Shown here: positions 27,732 through 36,759 of the stretch, piece after piece | Numbering within the stretch: the first letter of the stretch is position 1 | Layout of the letters: every line of letters begins with the position of its first letter | Assembly: GCA_963727915.1 (NCBI GenBank) | Contig: CAVSID010000001.1 | Span: 992,001 to 1,056,000, forward strand | Length of the DNA: 64,000 nt | Source of the DNA: CAWAND01 sp963727915 | GTDB lineage: Bacteria > Chloroflexota > Anaerolineae > Anaerolineales > E44-bin32 | Reading direction: 5' to 3' | The notes under the pieces: generated by a model | What the model saw: only the letters and a program-made list of their open reading frames with translations | What the model was told of the DNA's origin: nothing | The model's database searches: none | Position numbers and translations under genes: made by a program

Positions 27732-28467
27732 CGCCGTAGGAGCTGTTACAGGCGATGGCGTGGGGAGCCGAGAGCCGGCGGGGGCCAGAGGCGTGAGAGA
27801 TTACCTCTCAGTGGTCGGCGGGCTGGTATGGAAGGATCTGGCCGCCGAACTCCGTAGCCGTGAACTCCTCGGTGCCATGCTGGTCTTCGCCCTGCTGGTG
27901 ATCCTAATCTTCAACTTCGCTCTCGAACTTCAGGTGGCCACTCGTAAGGCGATCACGTCGGGCGTGCTGTGGACCACGTTTGCCTTCGCCGGAACACTCG
28001 GTCTCAATCGATCGATGGGCATGGAGCGAGAAAGGGGCTGCCTCGATGCGCTTCTCCTGGCGCCGGTCGATCGAAGCGCCATCTACTTCGGCAAGGCACT
28101 TGCCAATCTGATATTTCTGCTGCTTGTAGCGCTAATCGTTCTACCCATCTACAGCGCCCTGTATGGGGTCAACCTGTTCAACGCCGGCCTGATGGCGGTC
28201 ATCGTCCTGGGCGTGGTCGGATATGTGGCCGTGGGAACCCTGCTCTCGGCAATGTCGATTCAAACTCGCACGCGAGATATCCTGCTGCCCATCCTGCTAT
28301 TTCCCGTCGTGCTGCCCGTGTTGATCGCGGCCGTGAAGGCGAGCAACGGCTTTCTTCAGGCCCTGGAGATGACCGAAATCATGCCGTGGATCAATTTGCT
28401 GCTGGTCTACGACGTGATATTCGTGGCCGTCTCCTTCATGAGTTTCGAGTATATTGTCCAGGAGTAG
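27724..28467 (+). CDS. ccmB: CcmB haem exporter membrane subunit
   Basis: 247 residues, slightly longer than usual because of a Gly-rich N terminus. A start nearer 27790 (VRDYLSVVG) is possible. Six TM helices are predicted. AAELRSRELLGAMLVFALLV and GLNRSMGMERERGCLDALLL are diagnostic of CcmB. It partners CcmA and CcmC in the haem-handling ABC complex and is translationally coupled to ccmA. Confidence 0.92.
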   Translation: MPDAVGAVTGDGVGSREPAGARGVRDYLSVVGGLVWKDLAAELRSRELLGAMLVFALLVILIFNFALELQVATRKAITSGVLWTTFAFAGTLGLNRSMGMERERGCLDALLLAPVDRSAIYFGKALANLIFLLLVALIVLPIYSALYGVNLFNAGLMAVIVLGVVGYVAVGTLLSAMSIQTRTRDILLPILLFPVVLPVLIAAVKASNGFLQALEMTEIMPWINLLLVYDVIFVAVSFMSFEYIVQE

Positions 28468-28512
28468 TGCAAGCCCGGCCGCAGCCGGGGAATCCATGTG
28501 GGAGGTGGGGTG

Positions 28513-29214
28513 ATGGAAAGCACACCGAGAGGTCTGAAGTGGTTGAGCGCAGGCACGGGCGTCCTGTTCGTGATCGCCTTGGGGATGGTGCTGTTCTATG
28601 CGCCTGAAGAGGCGGTCATGGGGAACGTGCAGCGCGTGTTCTATTTTCACGTGTCGGCTGGATGGGTCGGCGGATTGGCTTTTCTTGTAACGGCCGTGGC
28701 AGGTATTGCCTTCCTCGTTGGCAAGAATTCCAAATGGGACCGAGTTGCCCAGGCCTCGGTTGAGGTCGGCATCGTCTTCACCTTCATCAACATCGTCAGC
28801 GGCTCGATCTGGGCTCGCCCAATCTGGAACACCTGGTGGACTTGGGATCCCCGTTTGGTGACTGCAACGGTGATGGAGCTGATCTACCTGGCCTATGTCA
28901 TGCTTCGCCAGGGGATCGATGACCCCGAGCGCCGTGCGCGTTTTGGTTCCGTCTACGGAATCGTGGGCTTCATTAGCGTGCCGATCACCTTCCTTTCCAT
29001 CCGCCTGCTGAGGACGATTCATCCGGTGGTCATCGGCTCGAGCGATCCGAGTGCACAGGGCGCCTTCGATATGACGCCGGCCATGTTGCAGACGTTCATG
29101 TTCAGTCTCCTAACCTTCACCTTTGTCTACGCGACCCTGCTTTGGCATCGCCTCCGGCTCCAGCGCCTGATGGAACATGTCGAACAGCTGAAGATGAAGG
29201 TATTCGCCTCGTAA
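28513..29214 (+). CDS. ccmC: CcmC haem-handling membrane protein
   Basis: 233 residues from ATG 28513 with GGAGG upstream; a GTG at 28498 is in frame. It has six TM helices and the WWD motif WNTWWTWDPRL. The two conserved periplasmic His are in YFHVSAGW and RTIHPVV. CcmC presents haem to CcmE. The length and motif order are normal. Confidence 0.94.
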   Translation: MESTPRGLKWLSAGTGVLFVIALGMVLFYAPEEAVMGNVQRVFYFHVSAGWVGGLAFLVTAVAGIAFLVGKNSKWDRVAQASVEVGIVFTFINIVSGSIWARPIWNTWWTWDPRLVTATVMELIYLAYVMLRQGIDDPERRARFGSVYGIVGFISVPITFLSIRLLRTIHPVVIGSSDPSAQGAFDMTPAMLQTFMFSLLTFTFVYATLLWHRLRLQRLMEHVEQLKMKVFAS

Positions 29215-29281
29215 AGGCGATCTCGAACGAAGAATCCCCTTGTCTGGCAGTTGGGTGCCGGTCGAGGCATGGAGGAGATCT

Positions 29282-29446
29282 ATGCTGCTGGAACCTGCTC
29301 AAACCACGAACTACATGATCCTTGGGCTGAGCGTTATCGTTGGAACCATGCTGCTGTTCGTTGGCAGCCTGGCAGTCCGCTTCAGAAATCTGCGCCAGGA
29401 TATGCAAGTGCTGGAGGACGTCGACAGCAACGACTCCGAGGGATAG
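29282..29446 (+). CDS. ccmD: CcmD-like small membrane protein
   Basis: 54 residues from ATG 29282 (GAGGAG upstream). A short N terminus precedes one TM helix (MILGLSVIVGTMLLFVGSL) and a basic then acidic tail (RFRNLRQDMQVLEDVD). The size, topology and position directly after ccmC match CcmD, which stabilises the CcmABC-CcmE complex. CcmD is poorly conserved, so the call rests on context. Confidence 0.7.
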   Translation: MLLEPAQTTNYMILGLSVIVGTMLLFVGSLAVRFRNLRQDMQVLEDVDSNDSEG

Positions 29447-29475
29447 TCCTCTTCTTGGCACGCTTCTGACTCACT

Positions 29476-29504
29476 CACCGGCGCCGCACCTCTGGGCGCC
29501 GGTG
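29476..29504 (+). terminator. Hairpin at the end of the ccm operon
   Basis: A perfect 10-bp inverted repeat CACCGGCGCC/GGCGCCGGTG with a 9-base loop lies 30 bases after the ccmD stop. The following GCTGTTGTGG is only weakly U-rich. Likely operon end. Confidence 0.55.
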
Positions 29505-29572
29505 CTGTTGTGGACGTGGAGGGTGGAAGTCCATGTCGGTCGACCCTGCCCAAGCAGCGGGAAGCGCAACGC

Positions 29573-29578
29573 TATAAT
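29573..29578 (+). promoter_or_regulatory. TATAAT -10 box for the E1 dehydrogenase gene
   Basis: Exact TATAAT ending 7 bases before ATG 29585, so transcription would begin at about the start codon (leaderless). No convincing -35. Confidence 0.5.
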
Positions 29579-29584
29579 GGAAGG

Positions 29585-31663
29585 ATGAGCGGAGACAGCA
29601 TACAGACCGGCCGAGCGGCGCTGCGCGGTGGCGGTGCCCCGGACGAGGCTTGGGCGCACATCGCCGCCTGCGTACTGCGATCGAGGCTGCTGGACGAGCT
29701 GGAAGAACGCGAGCTCGCCCCCTCGGGCGAGGTCCCCTACCAGTTTTCGGCCAAGGGTCACGAGCTGGCCCAGGTCCTCGTGGCCCAGCAGCTCGATCAC
29801 CCCCACGACGCCGCCGGCGTTTACTACCGCTCGCGGGCCTTCATGCTGGCTGCCGGATTGCGCCTGGACGAGGCCCTTGCGGCCGGGATGGGCAAAGCTG
29901 GCAGCCCATCGGAGGGGCGCGATGTGGGCGTGGTGTTCTCGTTGGTTCCTCGAGATGGGCCGACGGTCCTGCCGGCCTCCGGCGACGTCGGCGCCCAGTA
30001 CACGCCGATCGCCGGCTGGGCGCAGGCCATTCGCTTCCGGAGCGATGTGCTCGGGGAAGATGATTGGGAGGGCGCCGTCGGCGTCGCGTTCGGAGGCGAC
30101 GGATCGGTGGCTACCAACGGCTTCTGGTCGGCTCTGACCATCGCTACGACGCTCAACCTCCCGATGCTATTTGTGATCGAAGACAATCGCTTCGGCCTCT
30201 CGGTCCGGCGCGAGCTGCAGACACCGGGCGGGAACATCGCTGCCAATCTCGAGTCGTTCCGAAATCTACTGATCCTCGACGGCCCAGGCACGCTTCCTGC
30301 TCAAACGGCGGAGCTGGTAGGACGGGCCGTTGGGCATGCCCGACGGCAGGGGCCGTGTCTGCTGCACCTCAACCTGCCACGCCTGAGCGGCCATACTTTC
30401 ATCGACAATCAAGCGTACAAGACGGATGAAGAAAGGGCAGAAGAGGCGGCTTCTGACCCGCTGCTCAAATTGCAGCAACTCATCGGTGCGGATCGCATGG
30501 CAGCCATGGCGAAAGACATCCAGGGCGAGCTGTCCGAGGCGGTCGAGGCTGCCCGGACTCAGAGAGCGTCCGAAGAGCCGCCGACATCGAATTTGTTCTA
30601 CGAGGGCCGCTTGCAGCAAGTCGGCGGCCCATCACCGGAGGTCGGCCCTCGCATCCCAAGCTTCACAACCCAGGAGGCTTCGTCGGGCCCACGCGTCAAT
30701 CTGGTGGACGCCGTTCGGCGGGTGTTGGACACCGAACTGAGCGAGAGCCAGCGTGCGTTGGTTTTCGGAGAGGATGTAGGCGCCAAAGGCGGTGTGCACG
30801 GTGCTACGCTGGACCTGCAATCCAAGCATGGTGAAGCTCGCGTCTTTGACACGTCGCTCTCGGAAGAAGGCATCATCGGCCGCGCGGTTGGATTGGCCCT
30901 GGCCGGCTTGAGCCCTATTCCCGAGATCCAATTCCGCAAGTATGCGGATCCGGCGACCGAGCAGCTCAATGATCTGGGCACCCTGCGCTGGCGAACGGCC
31001 GGCAAGTTCGGCGCGCCGGTCGTGGTCCGAATCCCGGTTGGCTACGGCAAGCGGATCGGGGATCCGTGGCACTCGGTCACGGGCGAGGCCGTCTATGCCC
31101 ACACGCTGGGGTGGCGCATCGCCTTTCCATCCAATGCCGCCGACGCTGTCGGCCTACTGCAAACCGCCCTGCATGGCGAAGATCCCACCTTCTTCCTCGA
31201 ACACCGGGCACTGCTCGATGGGCCGCAGGCCCGCCGCCCGGACCCAGGCCCCGCGTACTATCTGCCCTTTGGCCAGGCAGCCATCCGCTGCCAGGGTGAC
31301 GAACTGACCCTGGTAACCTGGGGAGCCATGGTTTACCCGGCGGTCGAAGTCGCCGAGCGGCTTGTGGGCAGGGTGGAAGTCATCGACCTGCGAACCATCA
31401 TCCCCTGGGACCTCAGGGCGGTCGAAGAATCGGTCCAGAAGACCGGCCGATTGTTGGTCGTCCACGAAGATTCATGGACGGCTGGGTTCGCCGGGGAGAT
31501 TCTAGGAACGGTTTCTGAGACCTGTTTCACCCATCTCGACGCGCCGCCTCGTCGGCATACCATGCCGGACTCCCCCGTTCCGTTCAGCGCCGAGTTGATG
31601 GCCAAAGTGATGCCGGATAAGCGCAGTATCGAGGCCGCCGTCGAGGATCTGCTCGCCTTCTAG
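29585..31663 (+). CDS. Thiamine diphosphate-dependent 2-oxoacid dehydrogenase E1, alpha and beta fused
   Basis: 692 residues, intact. Residues 1-330 are the E1 alpha part with the ThDP motif starting GGDGSVATNGFWSAL and ending LFVIEDN. Residues about 370-692 are the E1 beta part (ALVFGEDVGAKGGVHG, FDTSLSEEGIIGRAVG, a long VTWGAMVYPAVEVAE block). It decarboxylates branched-chain 2-oxoacids, pyruvate or a related acid and passes the acyl group to a lipoyl E2. No E2 or E3 gene is adjacent in this window. Substrate cannot be fixed from sequence. The fused arrangement, in contrast to separate bkdA/bkdB, is notable but known. Confidence 0.9.
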   Translation: MSGDSIQTGRAALRGGGAPDEAWAHIAACVLRSRLLDELEERELAPSGEVPYQFSAKGHELAQVLVAQQLDHPHDAAGVYYRSRAFMLAAGLRLDEALAAGMGKAGSPSEGRDVGVVFSLVPRDGPTVLPASGDVGAQYTPIAGWAQAIRFRSDVLGEDDWEGAVGVAFGGDGSVATNGFWSALTIATTLNLPMLFVIEDNRFGLSVRRELQTPGGNIAANLESFRNLLILDGPGTLPAQTAELVGRAVGHARRQGPCLLHLNLPRLSGHTFIDNQAYKTDEERAEEAASDPLLKLQQLIGADRMAAMAKDIQGELSEAVEAARTQRASEEPPTSNLFYEGRLQQVGGPSPEVGPRIPSFTTQEASSGPRVNLVDAVRRVLDTELSESQRALVFGEDVGAKGGVHGATLDLQSKHGEARVFDTSLSEEGIIGRAVGLALAGLSPIPEIQFRKYADPATEQLNDLGTLRWRTAGKFGAPVVVRIPVGYGKRIGDPWHSVTGEAVYAHTLGWRIAFPSNAADAVGLLQTALHGEDPTFFLEHRALLDGPQARRPDPGPAYYLPFGQAAIRCQGDELTLVTWGAMVYPAVEVAERLVGRVEVIDLRTIIPWDLRAVEESVQKTGRLLVVHEDSWTAGFAGEILGTVSETCFTHLDAPPRRHTMPDSPVPFSAELMAKVMPDKRSIEAAVEDLLAF

Positions 31664-31725
31664 CTCGCTGCGCCCGGTGATTTTCCGGCCGCCCAAGGCG
31701 GCGGCCATGATAGACTTTCCCCGCC

Positions 31726-34097
31726 ATGGATTCAAAATCTCAGCAAGTACTGGAACTGCCGAAAGTGCTCGAGCGGCTGGCCGGCAAAGCCGCCTTTTCT
31801 GCGTCCAAAGAGCTTGCGTTGAGCTTGGTGCCGGTCGCCAATCTGGACGAGGCACGCCGCCGCCAGACGGAAACCAGCGAAGCCGAGACTCCTTCTTAGC
31901 CATACCTCTGAGCTCACGGTGGGCGGGGCGCACGATGTGCGGCAAGCTGCCGAAGCTGCCGAGCGCGGTTCGGTGCTGGAGGCGGCAGACTTTCAAGATA
32001 TCAAGGCCACGCTTGTCTCGGCGCGCACATTGCGGCGGTTCTTCGAAAAGCGCGAGGAGGAGACGCCGATTCTCTACGATGTGTCGCAGAAATTGAACCC
32101 TCCTGACGGGCTCATCGATTCCATCAGTCAGGTTTTCAACGACCAGGGCGAGATTCGGGACGACGCTTCGGTGGCTCTGGCGAAGATCCGGCGCGAGCTC
32201 GGGGTGGCTAAAGATCGGCTGATGAGCAAGCTGCAGCGGATGGTCAACGACCCGGGCGTGGCATCGCTGCTTCAGGAATCGCTCATCACGCAGCGGGAAG
32301 GCCGCTACGTCCTGCCCCTTCGCGCTGAGAACAAGGGGAGGATGAAGGCTGTCGTGCACGATCAGTCGGCATCGGGGGCTACCCTGTTCGTTGAGCCGCT
32401 GGATGTGGTTGATCTCAACAATCAGGTGCGCGAGCTCGAATTGGCGGAGCGGGATGAGATTCGCCGCATCCTGTCCGAACTTTCAACGCTGGTTGGGCAG
32501 GAACGCCAGGCGATTTGGGACACCGTCCACGCTCTGGCCAGAATCGATCTGGCTCTGGCGAAGGGGCGCTTCGCCGATGCGATGCAGGCCAGCGAACCGG
32601 TACTCCTGGCGGGTTTGGAAGGGCGCATGCACCTGATCCGCGCCCGGCATCCGCTGTTGGATCCAGAGACGGTTGTTCCCATCGACCTGACCCTGGAAGA
32701 TGGGATCCGCGGCCTGGTGATTACCGGCCCCAACACTGGCGGCAAGACGGTGGCCCTGAAGACCGCCGGACTGTTGGCCCTGATGGCCCAGTGCGGGCTA
32801 CACGTCCCCGCCGATTCCGGTTCCGCGTTGCCGCTCTTCGACGGGATCTTCGCCGATATCGGGGACGAACAATCGATCGAGCAATCGCTGTCAACGTTCT
32901 CCTCGCATTTGACCAACATCGTACGGATCCTTGAGAGCGCCGGCCCTGGTTCGCTGGTCGTGTTGGACGAATTGGGCGCGGGGACCGATCCACAGGAGGG
33001 TGCGGCGCTGGCTCGTGCGCTGCTTGAAGCGTTCCTTGTTAGGGCGGCGATAGTATTGGTCGCCACACACTATCCGGAGTTGAAGACTCACGCGCATGCT
33101 TCCGACAGCTTGCGCAATGCCAGCGTGGAATTCGACACAGAAAGTCTGCAGCCAACCTACCATCTGACCATCGGTTTGCCGGGACGATCGAATGCATTGG
33201 CGATCGCCAGTCGCCTTGGACTTCCGGATGAGATCGTGGAGGCGGCCAGGGGTCTGATCGCACCCGAAGAGGTCGAGGCGGAGACCCTTCTAAATGAGAT
33301 ACACCAGGAGCGCGAACGGGCGCGCCAGGCAAGCGAGGCGGCGCGCCAAGCGCAGGCTGAGGCCGAAACGGAGCGGTCGGAGCTCGCCGAGCGGCTGGCT
33401 TCCATCGAAGACGAACGTCTGCAACGACTGGAGACCGCCCGCCAGGAGGCCGAGGCGGAGGTGGCCGAGGTTCGGGGCGAACTGGGTAAGCTTCGCAAGC
33501 AGCTGGCCGCTGCCGCGCAACCTCTGGAAGTCCTGCAAGCGGCGGATGAGGCGCTGAGAGACCTGGAAGAGGAGGTCGCCGAGCCGCACGAGCGTGAAGA
33601 TGTCCCCGAGTTCTCGGCCCGACGTCGAGCTACGGCTGGGTGACCGCGTCCGCGTGCGCAGCATCGATGCCGAAGGCGTGCTGGTCGATCTAGGTGAGAA
33701 GGAGGCCGAGGTCCAGATCGGCCGGCTGCGGATCCGGGCGCAGCGCGATGAGCTCCAGCTGGCGGACGAAGCACAGCATGCGAGCGGAGTTGAGGGCAGG
33801 GTCGGCCCGCCGGCCAGGCCATCCGGAAGCCGCGCGGTGGCGAACGTGCCTCCTTTGGAGCTTGATCTGAGGGGGCTTACCTCGGATGAAGCCCTGACCG
33901 AGCTCGATCGGCGGCTGGATTCAGCCTACCTGGCTGGCCTGCCGTTTGTGAGGGTCATTCATGGCAAGGGCACAGGAAAGCTGCGAGATGTCGTCCGACG
34001 GGCCCTGAAGGACAACGCCTATGTGAGGGGATTCGAAGCCGGTAGCCCCGGCGAGGGTGGCGACGGTGTGACGGTCGCTCGCCTTGCGGTGGACTGA
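31726..34097 (+). CDS. mutS2: Endonuclease MutS2 (frameshifted)
   Basis: About 790 residues, as expected, once two shifts are corrected: near 31885 (removing one C gives ARLLLS) and near 33627. The ATPase core has Walker A TGPNTGGKT, Walker B LVVLDELGAGTDPQEG and an ABC-type signature region (EQSLSTFSSHL). A long coiled coil (about residues 520-610) follows, then a KOW-like segment and a C-terminal Smr nuclease domain (ELDLRGLTSDEAL, VRVIHGKGTGKLR). MutS2 acts on recombination intermediates and collided ribosomes. A TGATAGACT about 17 bases upstream of the ATG could be an extended -10. Confidence 0.92.
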
Positions 34098-34107
34098 GGG
34101 CCGGAGT

Positions 34108-34578
34108 TCAGGCGGCGGGGAGCAAGCCGGGTGTGACAGCCCAGCACAGTGACCAGCGCTGTCCGTCATATTCAAGGCACACGATGCCACCGTTCTCGAA
34201 GCGCACCGCTTCCCGCTCGGGATCGCCGGCCAGCAAGAGCGACGCCAGCCGGGAGAGGTGGGGCATGTGGCCCACCAGCATCACGTCCTGCGACATCTGC
34301 GGAAGCCTCTCGGCCCAGGCCAGGGGTGGGTCGGTCGGGTCCATCTCCTCGGCCGACCGGATGCCCAGAGGGGGCATCAGGGCATCGCCCAGAATCTGGG
34401 CTGACTGGGCGGCGCGCGTTTTTCCGCTGTTCCAGATGCGGCCGATCGCAACCTGGCCGGAAGCGGCGGCGAAAGCGGCCACACGGCGCAACTCGGCCCG
34501 ACCCTCGTCGGACAAGGGGCGATCGGGGTTCTGTTCCTTGGTCAACGCTTTGGCGTGCTGCACAAGGTAGGCTCTCAT
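34108..34578 (-). CDS. SixA-like histidine phosphatase
   Basis: 156 residues from ATG 34578. It is a histidine-phosphatase-superfamily fold: the N-terminal phospho-acceptor His is in YLVQHAKA and the second catalytic His in MLVGHMPHLSRL. SGKTRAAQSAQIL is the usual middle motif. The Arg preceding the first His (RHG) is replaced by Gln, a substitution seen in SixA relatives. The likely substrate is a phosphohistidine or small phosphoester. It is convergent with mutS2, 10 bases away. Confidence 0.85.
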   Translation of the reverse strand: MRAYLVQHAKALTKEQNPDRPLSDEGRAELRRVAAFAAASGQVAIGRIWNSGKTRAAQSAQILGDALMPPLGIRSAEEMDPTDPPLAWAERLPQMSQDVMLVGHMPHLSRLASLLLAGDPEREAVRFENGGIVCLEYDGQRWSLCWAVTPGLLPAA

Positions 34579-34676
34579 GGCCCGTCCTTTCCAATCACAG
34601 GCGATCCAGCGGCGTTGTCGGCCACGCCCGACACCTGTTAACAGTCTAACGCGAGACCTGACCGAGGATGGCTCAC

Positions 34677-35258
34677 ATGGCGGATGAGCAGGATGTGGTC
34701 CGCTGCTTCGGCGGTCAGGATCGGCTGATGTGCGCCTACCATGATCAGGAATGGGGCGTCCCCGTCCACGAAGACCGCGCCCTATTTGAAAAGTTGATGT
34801 TGGACGCATTCCAGGCTGGTTTGTCGTGGCGTGTGATTCTGCATAAGCGGGACGCCTTCCAATCCGCCTTCTCGGGTTTCGCACCGGAGATCGTGGCGGC
34901 CTTTGGCCAGGATGACGTGGAGCGCCTCATGCGAGACGCAGGGATCGTTCGCAACCGGGCCAAAATCGAGGCTTCGATCACCAACGCCCGGGCCTGCCTT
35001 GAGCTCCAGAGGGACGATGGTTCCTTAGACGCATTCTTATGGTCATTTACTGGTGGGATGACGATCAAGGGTCTCACCACGGACCGCTGGCAGGACAAAC
35101 CCACGCAGAGCCCCGAATCCTTGGCGATGTCGCTCGCCCTGCGCGAGCGAGGTTTCAAGTTCGTGGGCCCGACAGTCTGCTATGCGTTCATGCAGGCGGT
35201 GGGCATGATCGACGACCACTTGCAAACCTGCTTCAAGTATGTCGAGGAGGATCGGTGA
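34677..35258 (+). CDS. tag: DNA-3-methyladenine glycosylase I
   Basis: About 193 residues; the start could also be ATG 34668, giving three more residues. Tag motifs are visible: RCFGGQDRLMCAYHDQEWG with the N-terminal Cys/His zinc ligands, LFEKLMLDAFQAGLSW, IVRNRAKIEASITNA, and FKFVGPTVCYAFMQAVGM near the C terminus. It excises 3-methyladenine from alkylated DNA. The length is typical. Confidence 0.93.
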   Translation: MADEQDVVRCFGGQDRLMCAYHDQEWGVPVHEDRALFEKLMLDAFQAGLSWRVILHKRDAFQSAFSGFAPEIVAAFGQDDVERLMRDAGIVRNRAKIEASITNARACLELQRDDGSLDAFLWSFTGGMTIKGLTTDRWQDKPTQSPESLAMSLALRERGFKFVGPTVCYAFMQAVGMIDDHLQTCFKYVEEDR

Positions 35259-35305
35259 TCGGATCGGGCCCTGAGGGTCGGTCGGAACCAGACAAGGAGC
35301 GAGAT

Positions 35306-35701
35306 ATGCGAGCCGATCGAGTGCTGGAAACTTGCCTCTATGTCGATGATCTGGAGGCGGCCGAGGCCTTCTACAAGGACGTGTTGGGGCTCGAACCTGT
35401 GACCAAATCCGCGGGCCGCCACGTCTTCTTCCGCTGCGGCCAGAGCATGTTCCTGCTCTTCAACCCCGAGCAGACTGTGATCAAGACCGGCAAGGCCCCC
35501 ACGCATGGTGCACATGGCCAGGGCCACACGGCGTTTGCTATGGACGAATTGGAGATCGATGCCTGGCGTTCGCACTTGGCGAGCAAAGGGGTGGAGATTG
35601 AAACCGAGGTGTCCTGGCCAGGCGGCGGGCAATCGCTCTACTTCAGGGACCCGGCAGGCAACAGCCTGGAAGTGACGACCACAACCACTTGGGGATTGTG
35701 A
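35306..35701 (+). CDS. VOC-family (glyoxalase/bleomycin-resistance fold) protein
   Basis: 131 residues, with an AAGGAG ribosome binding site before ATG 35306. It has paired beta-alpha-beta-beta-beta units: ETCLYVDDLEAAEAFYKDVL at the start and SLYFRDPAGNSLEVTT at the end. Metal-ligand candidates are the His in GQGHTAFAM and the C-terminal Glu. Members include dioxygenases, isomerases and resistance proteins, so the reaction is unknown. Its TGA stop lies within the Rex-like palindrome. Confidence 0.85.
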   Translation: MRADRVLETCLYVDDLEAAEAFYKDVLGLEPVTKSAGRHVFFRCGQSMFLLFNPEQTVIKTGKAPTHGAHGQGHTAFAMDELEIDAWRSHLASKGVEIETEVSWPGGGQSLYFRDPAGNSLEVTTTTTWGL

Positions 35702-35713
35702 AAGAAATCACAA
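35696..35713. promoter_or_regulatory. Rex-like palindrome TTGTGA-N6-TCACAA
   Basis: Exact 6-bp arms. It covers the stop codon of the VOC gene and ends 40 bases before the start of the PhnD-like gene, so it is positioned to control the latter. Confidence 0.5.
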
Positions 35714-35752
35714 ATCAGCCCATGGGGTCGGTCAGCGGAAGGTTGGGGTAGC

Positions 35753-36554
35753 TTGGTTAAAGGTCTGGCATTCACGTCGTGCATGGCCCCCAACGAGGAT
35801 TTTGTCCTCGAGGCGGTCGTCGCCTATCTGTCGAAGAAACTGGCCGTCGAACTGCTCATTGTGGACGAGCCCAGCTGGGGGGAACGCGAGCTGCGCTTCG
35901 ATCGAGACCAGATCCAGGTGTGCTGGATCTGCGGCCTGCCGTACGTATGGAAGGCGGACCAGGTGCCGGCGGAAATTGAGCTGTTGGCGGCCCCGGTTAT
36001 GAGGGGCGAGCGCTATCGCGGTATGCCAGTCTACTTCTCCGAGGTTGTCGTCCGCGCCGACAGCCCTTATCGTAGCTTCGATGATTTGCGCGGCGCCATC
36101 TGGGCATTCAACGAACCTGGCTCACACTCCGGCTACAACATCGCTCGCTTTCGCCTGGCCGGGATGGAGTCGCCGGAGACGTTCTTCAAGCAAACCGTCA
36201 TGTCAGGCTCGCATCAGGCGTCCCTCGAAGGAATTCTCGCTGGACGGTTCGACGGGTCGGCGATTGACAGCATCGTCCTGGAACTGTTCCAAGCAGAACA
36301 TCCGCAGTACGCTTCTGAGCTTCGCACGCTTGAGATCCTCGGTCCGAGCCCGATACCTCCGCTTGTCGTTCGTCGCTCGGTCACGGGAGAGCTGCGCGGC
36401 GGAGTTGAAGGACCTGCTCCTAAACATGCACGCCGACCCCGAAGGCAGACTGGCGTTGGAGGCTGGGCCAGTGGCGCGGTTTGTGGCCGTAGAAGATCGC
36501 CAATATGATCCGATCCGCGACGTCGATCGGATAGCATCAACCGTCAATTTGTGA
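35753..36554 (+). CDS. PhnD-like phosphate/phosphonate-type binding protein (frameshifted)
   Basis: About 267 residues with one extra base near 36400. The TTG start is preceded by AAGGTTGGGG. The fold is a periplasmic-binding-protein type II of the PhnD/TauA-like class: LAFTSCMAPNEDF, VVRADSPYRSFDDLRG, WAFNEPGSHSGYN and GSHQASLEGILAGRFDGSAID are typical. No signal peptide or lipobox is visible, and no permease or ATPase gene is adjacent. It may be a stand-alone ligand-binding or enzymatic protein. The ligand is unknown. Confidence 0.75.
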
Positions 36555-36574
36555 TTCTGATGGCAAATTGGCGC

Positions 36575-36602
36575 TTGACATTCTTCCCAAAGGGTCTAAA
36601 CT
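36575..36602 (+). promoter_or_regulatory. Promoter of the pyrimidine operon (TTGACA-N16-TAAACT)
   Basis: A consensus -35 TTGACA is separated by 16 bases from TAAACT. A partial Rex-like site (TTTGTGA-N6-TGGCAAA, 36548-36567) lies just upstream. Transcription would start near 36609 and run through the attenuator-like leader into pyrC. Confidence 0.7.
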
Positions 36603-36652
36603 GTCGCAGGGTTGTGCATGGGAAGATTGGTCATACAAGAACCGAAACGGAG

Positions 36653-36730
36653 GTCCCGCTGCGGGACATGCGTCCCTGAGCGGGACGATTTTTGTACTCC
36701 ACAAGAGAGCCGACAAGGCTCTCTTTTTTT
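36653..36730 (+). promoter_or_regulatory. Attenuator-like leader of the pyrimidine operon
   Basis: It holds three hairpins. GTCCC-GCTGC-GGGAC is at 36653-36667. CGTCCC/GGGACG is at 36671-36687, followed by ATTTTTG. AAGAGAGCC/GGCTCTCTT is at 36703-36725, followed by a T run to 36730. The first and second can also pair with each other (GTCCCGC with GCGGGAC), giving alternative folds. The last is a textbook Rho-independent terminator lying 30 bases before pyrC, so readthrough must be controlled. No clear PyrR-binding consensus was seen. Confidence 0.7.
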
Positions 36731-36759
36731 GTGTCTTGTCAGACCTCGAGGCAGAGCCC

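Noticed and set aside
31726..34097. mutS2 as a pseudogene
   Set aside because: All catalytic motifs are intact and both breaks are single extra bases matching the window-wide error pattern.
36640..36690. T-box-like sequence GGAGGTCCCGC in the pyr leader
   Set aside because: It resembles GGTGGTACCGC and is followed by a GTCCC hairpin, but the leader is only about 150 bases with no room for stem I and the downstream genes are not amino-acid related.
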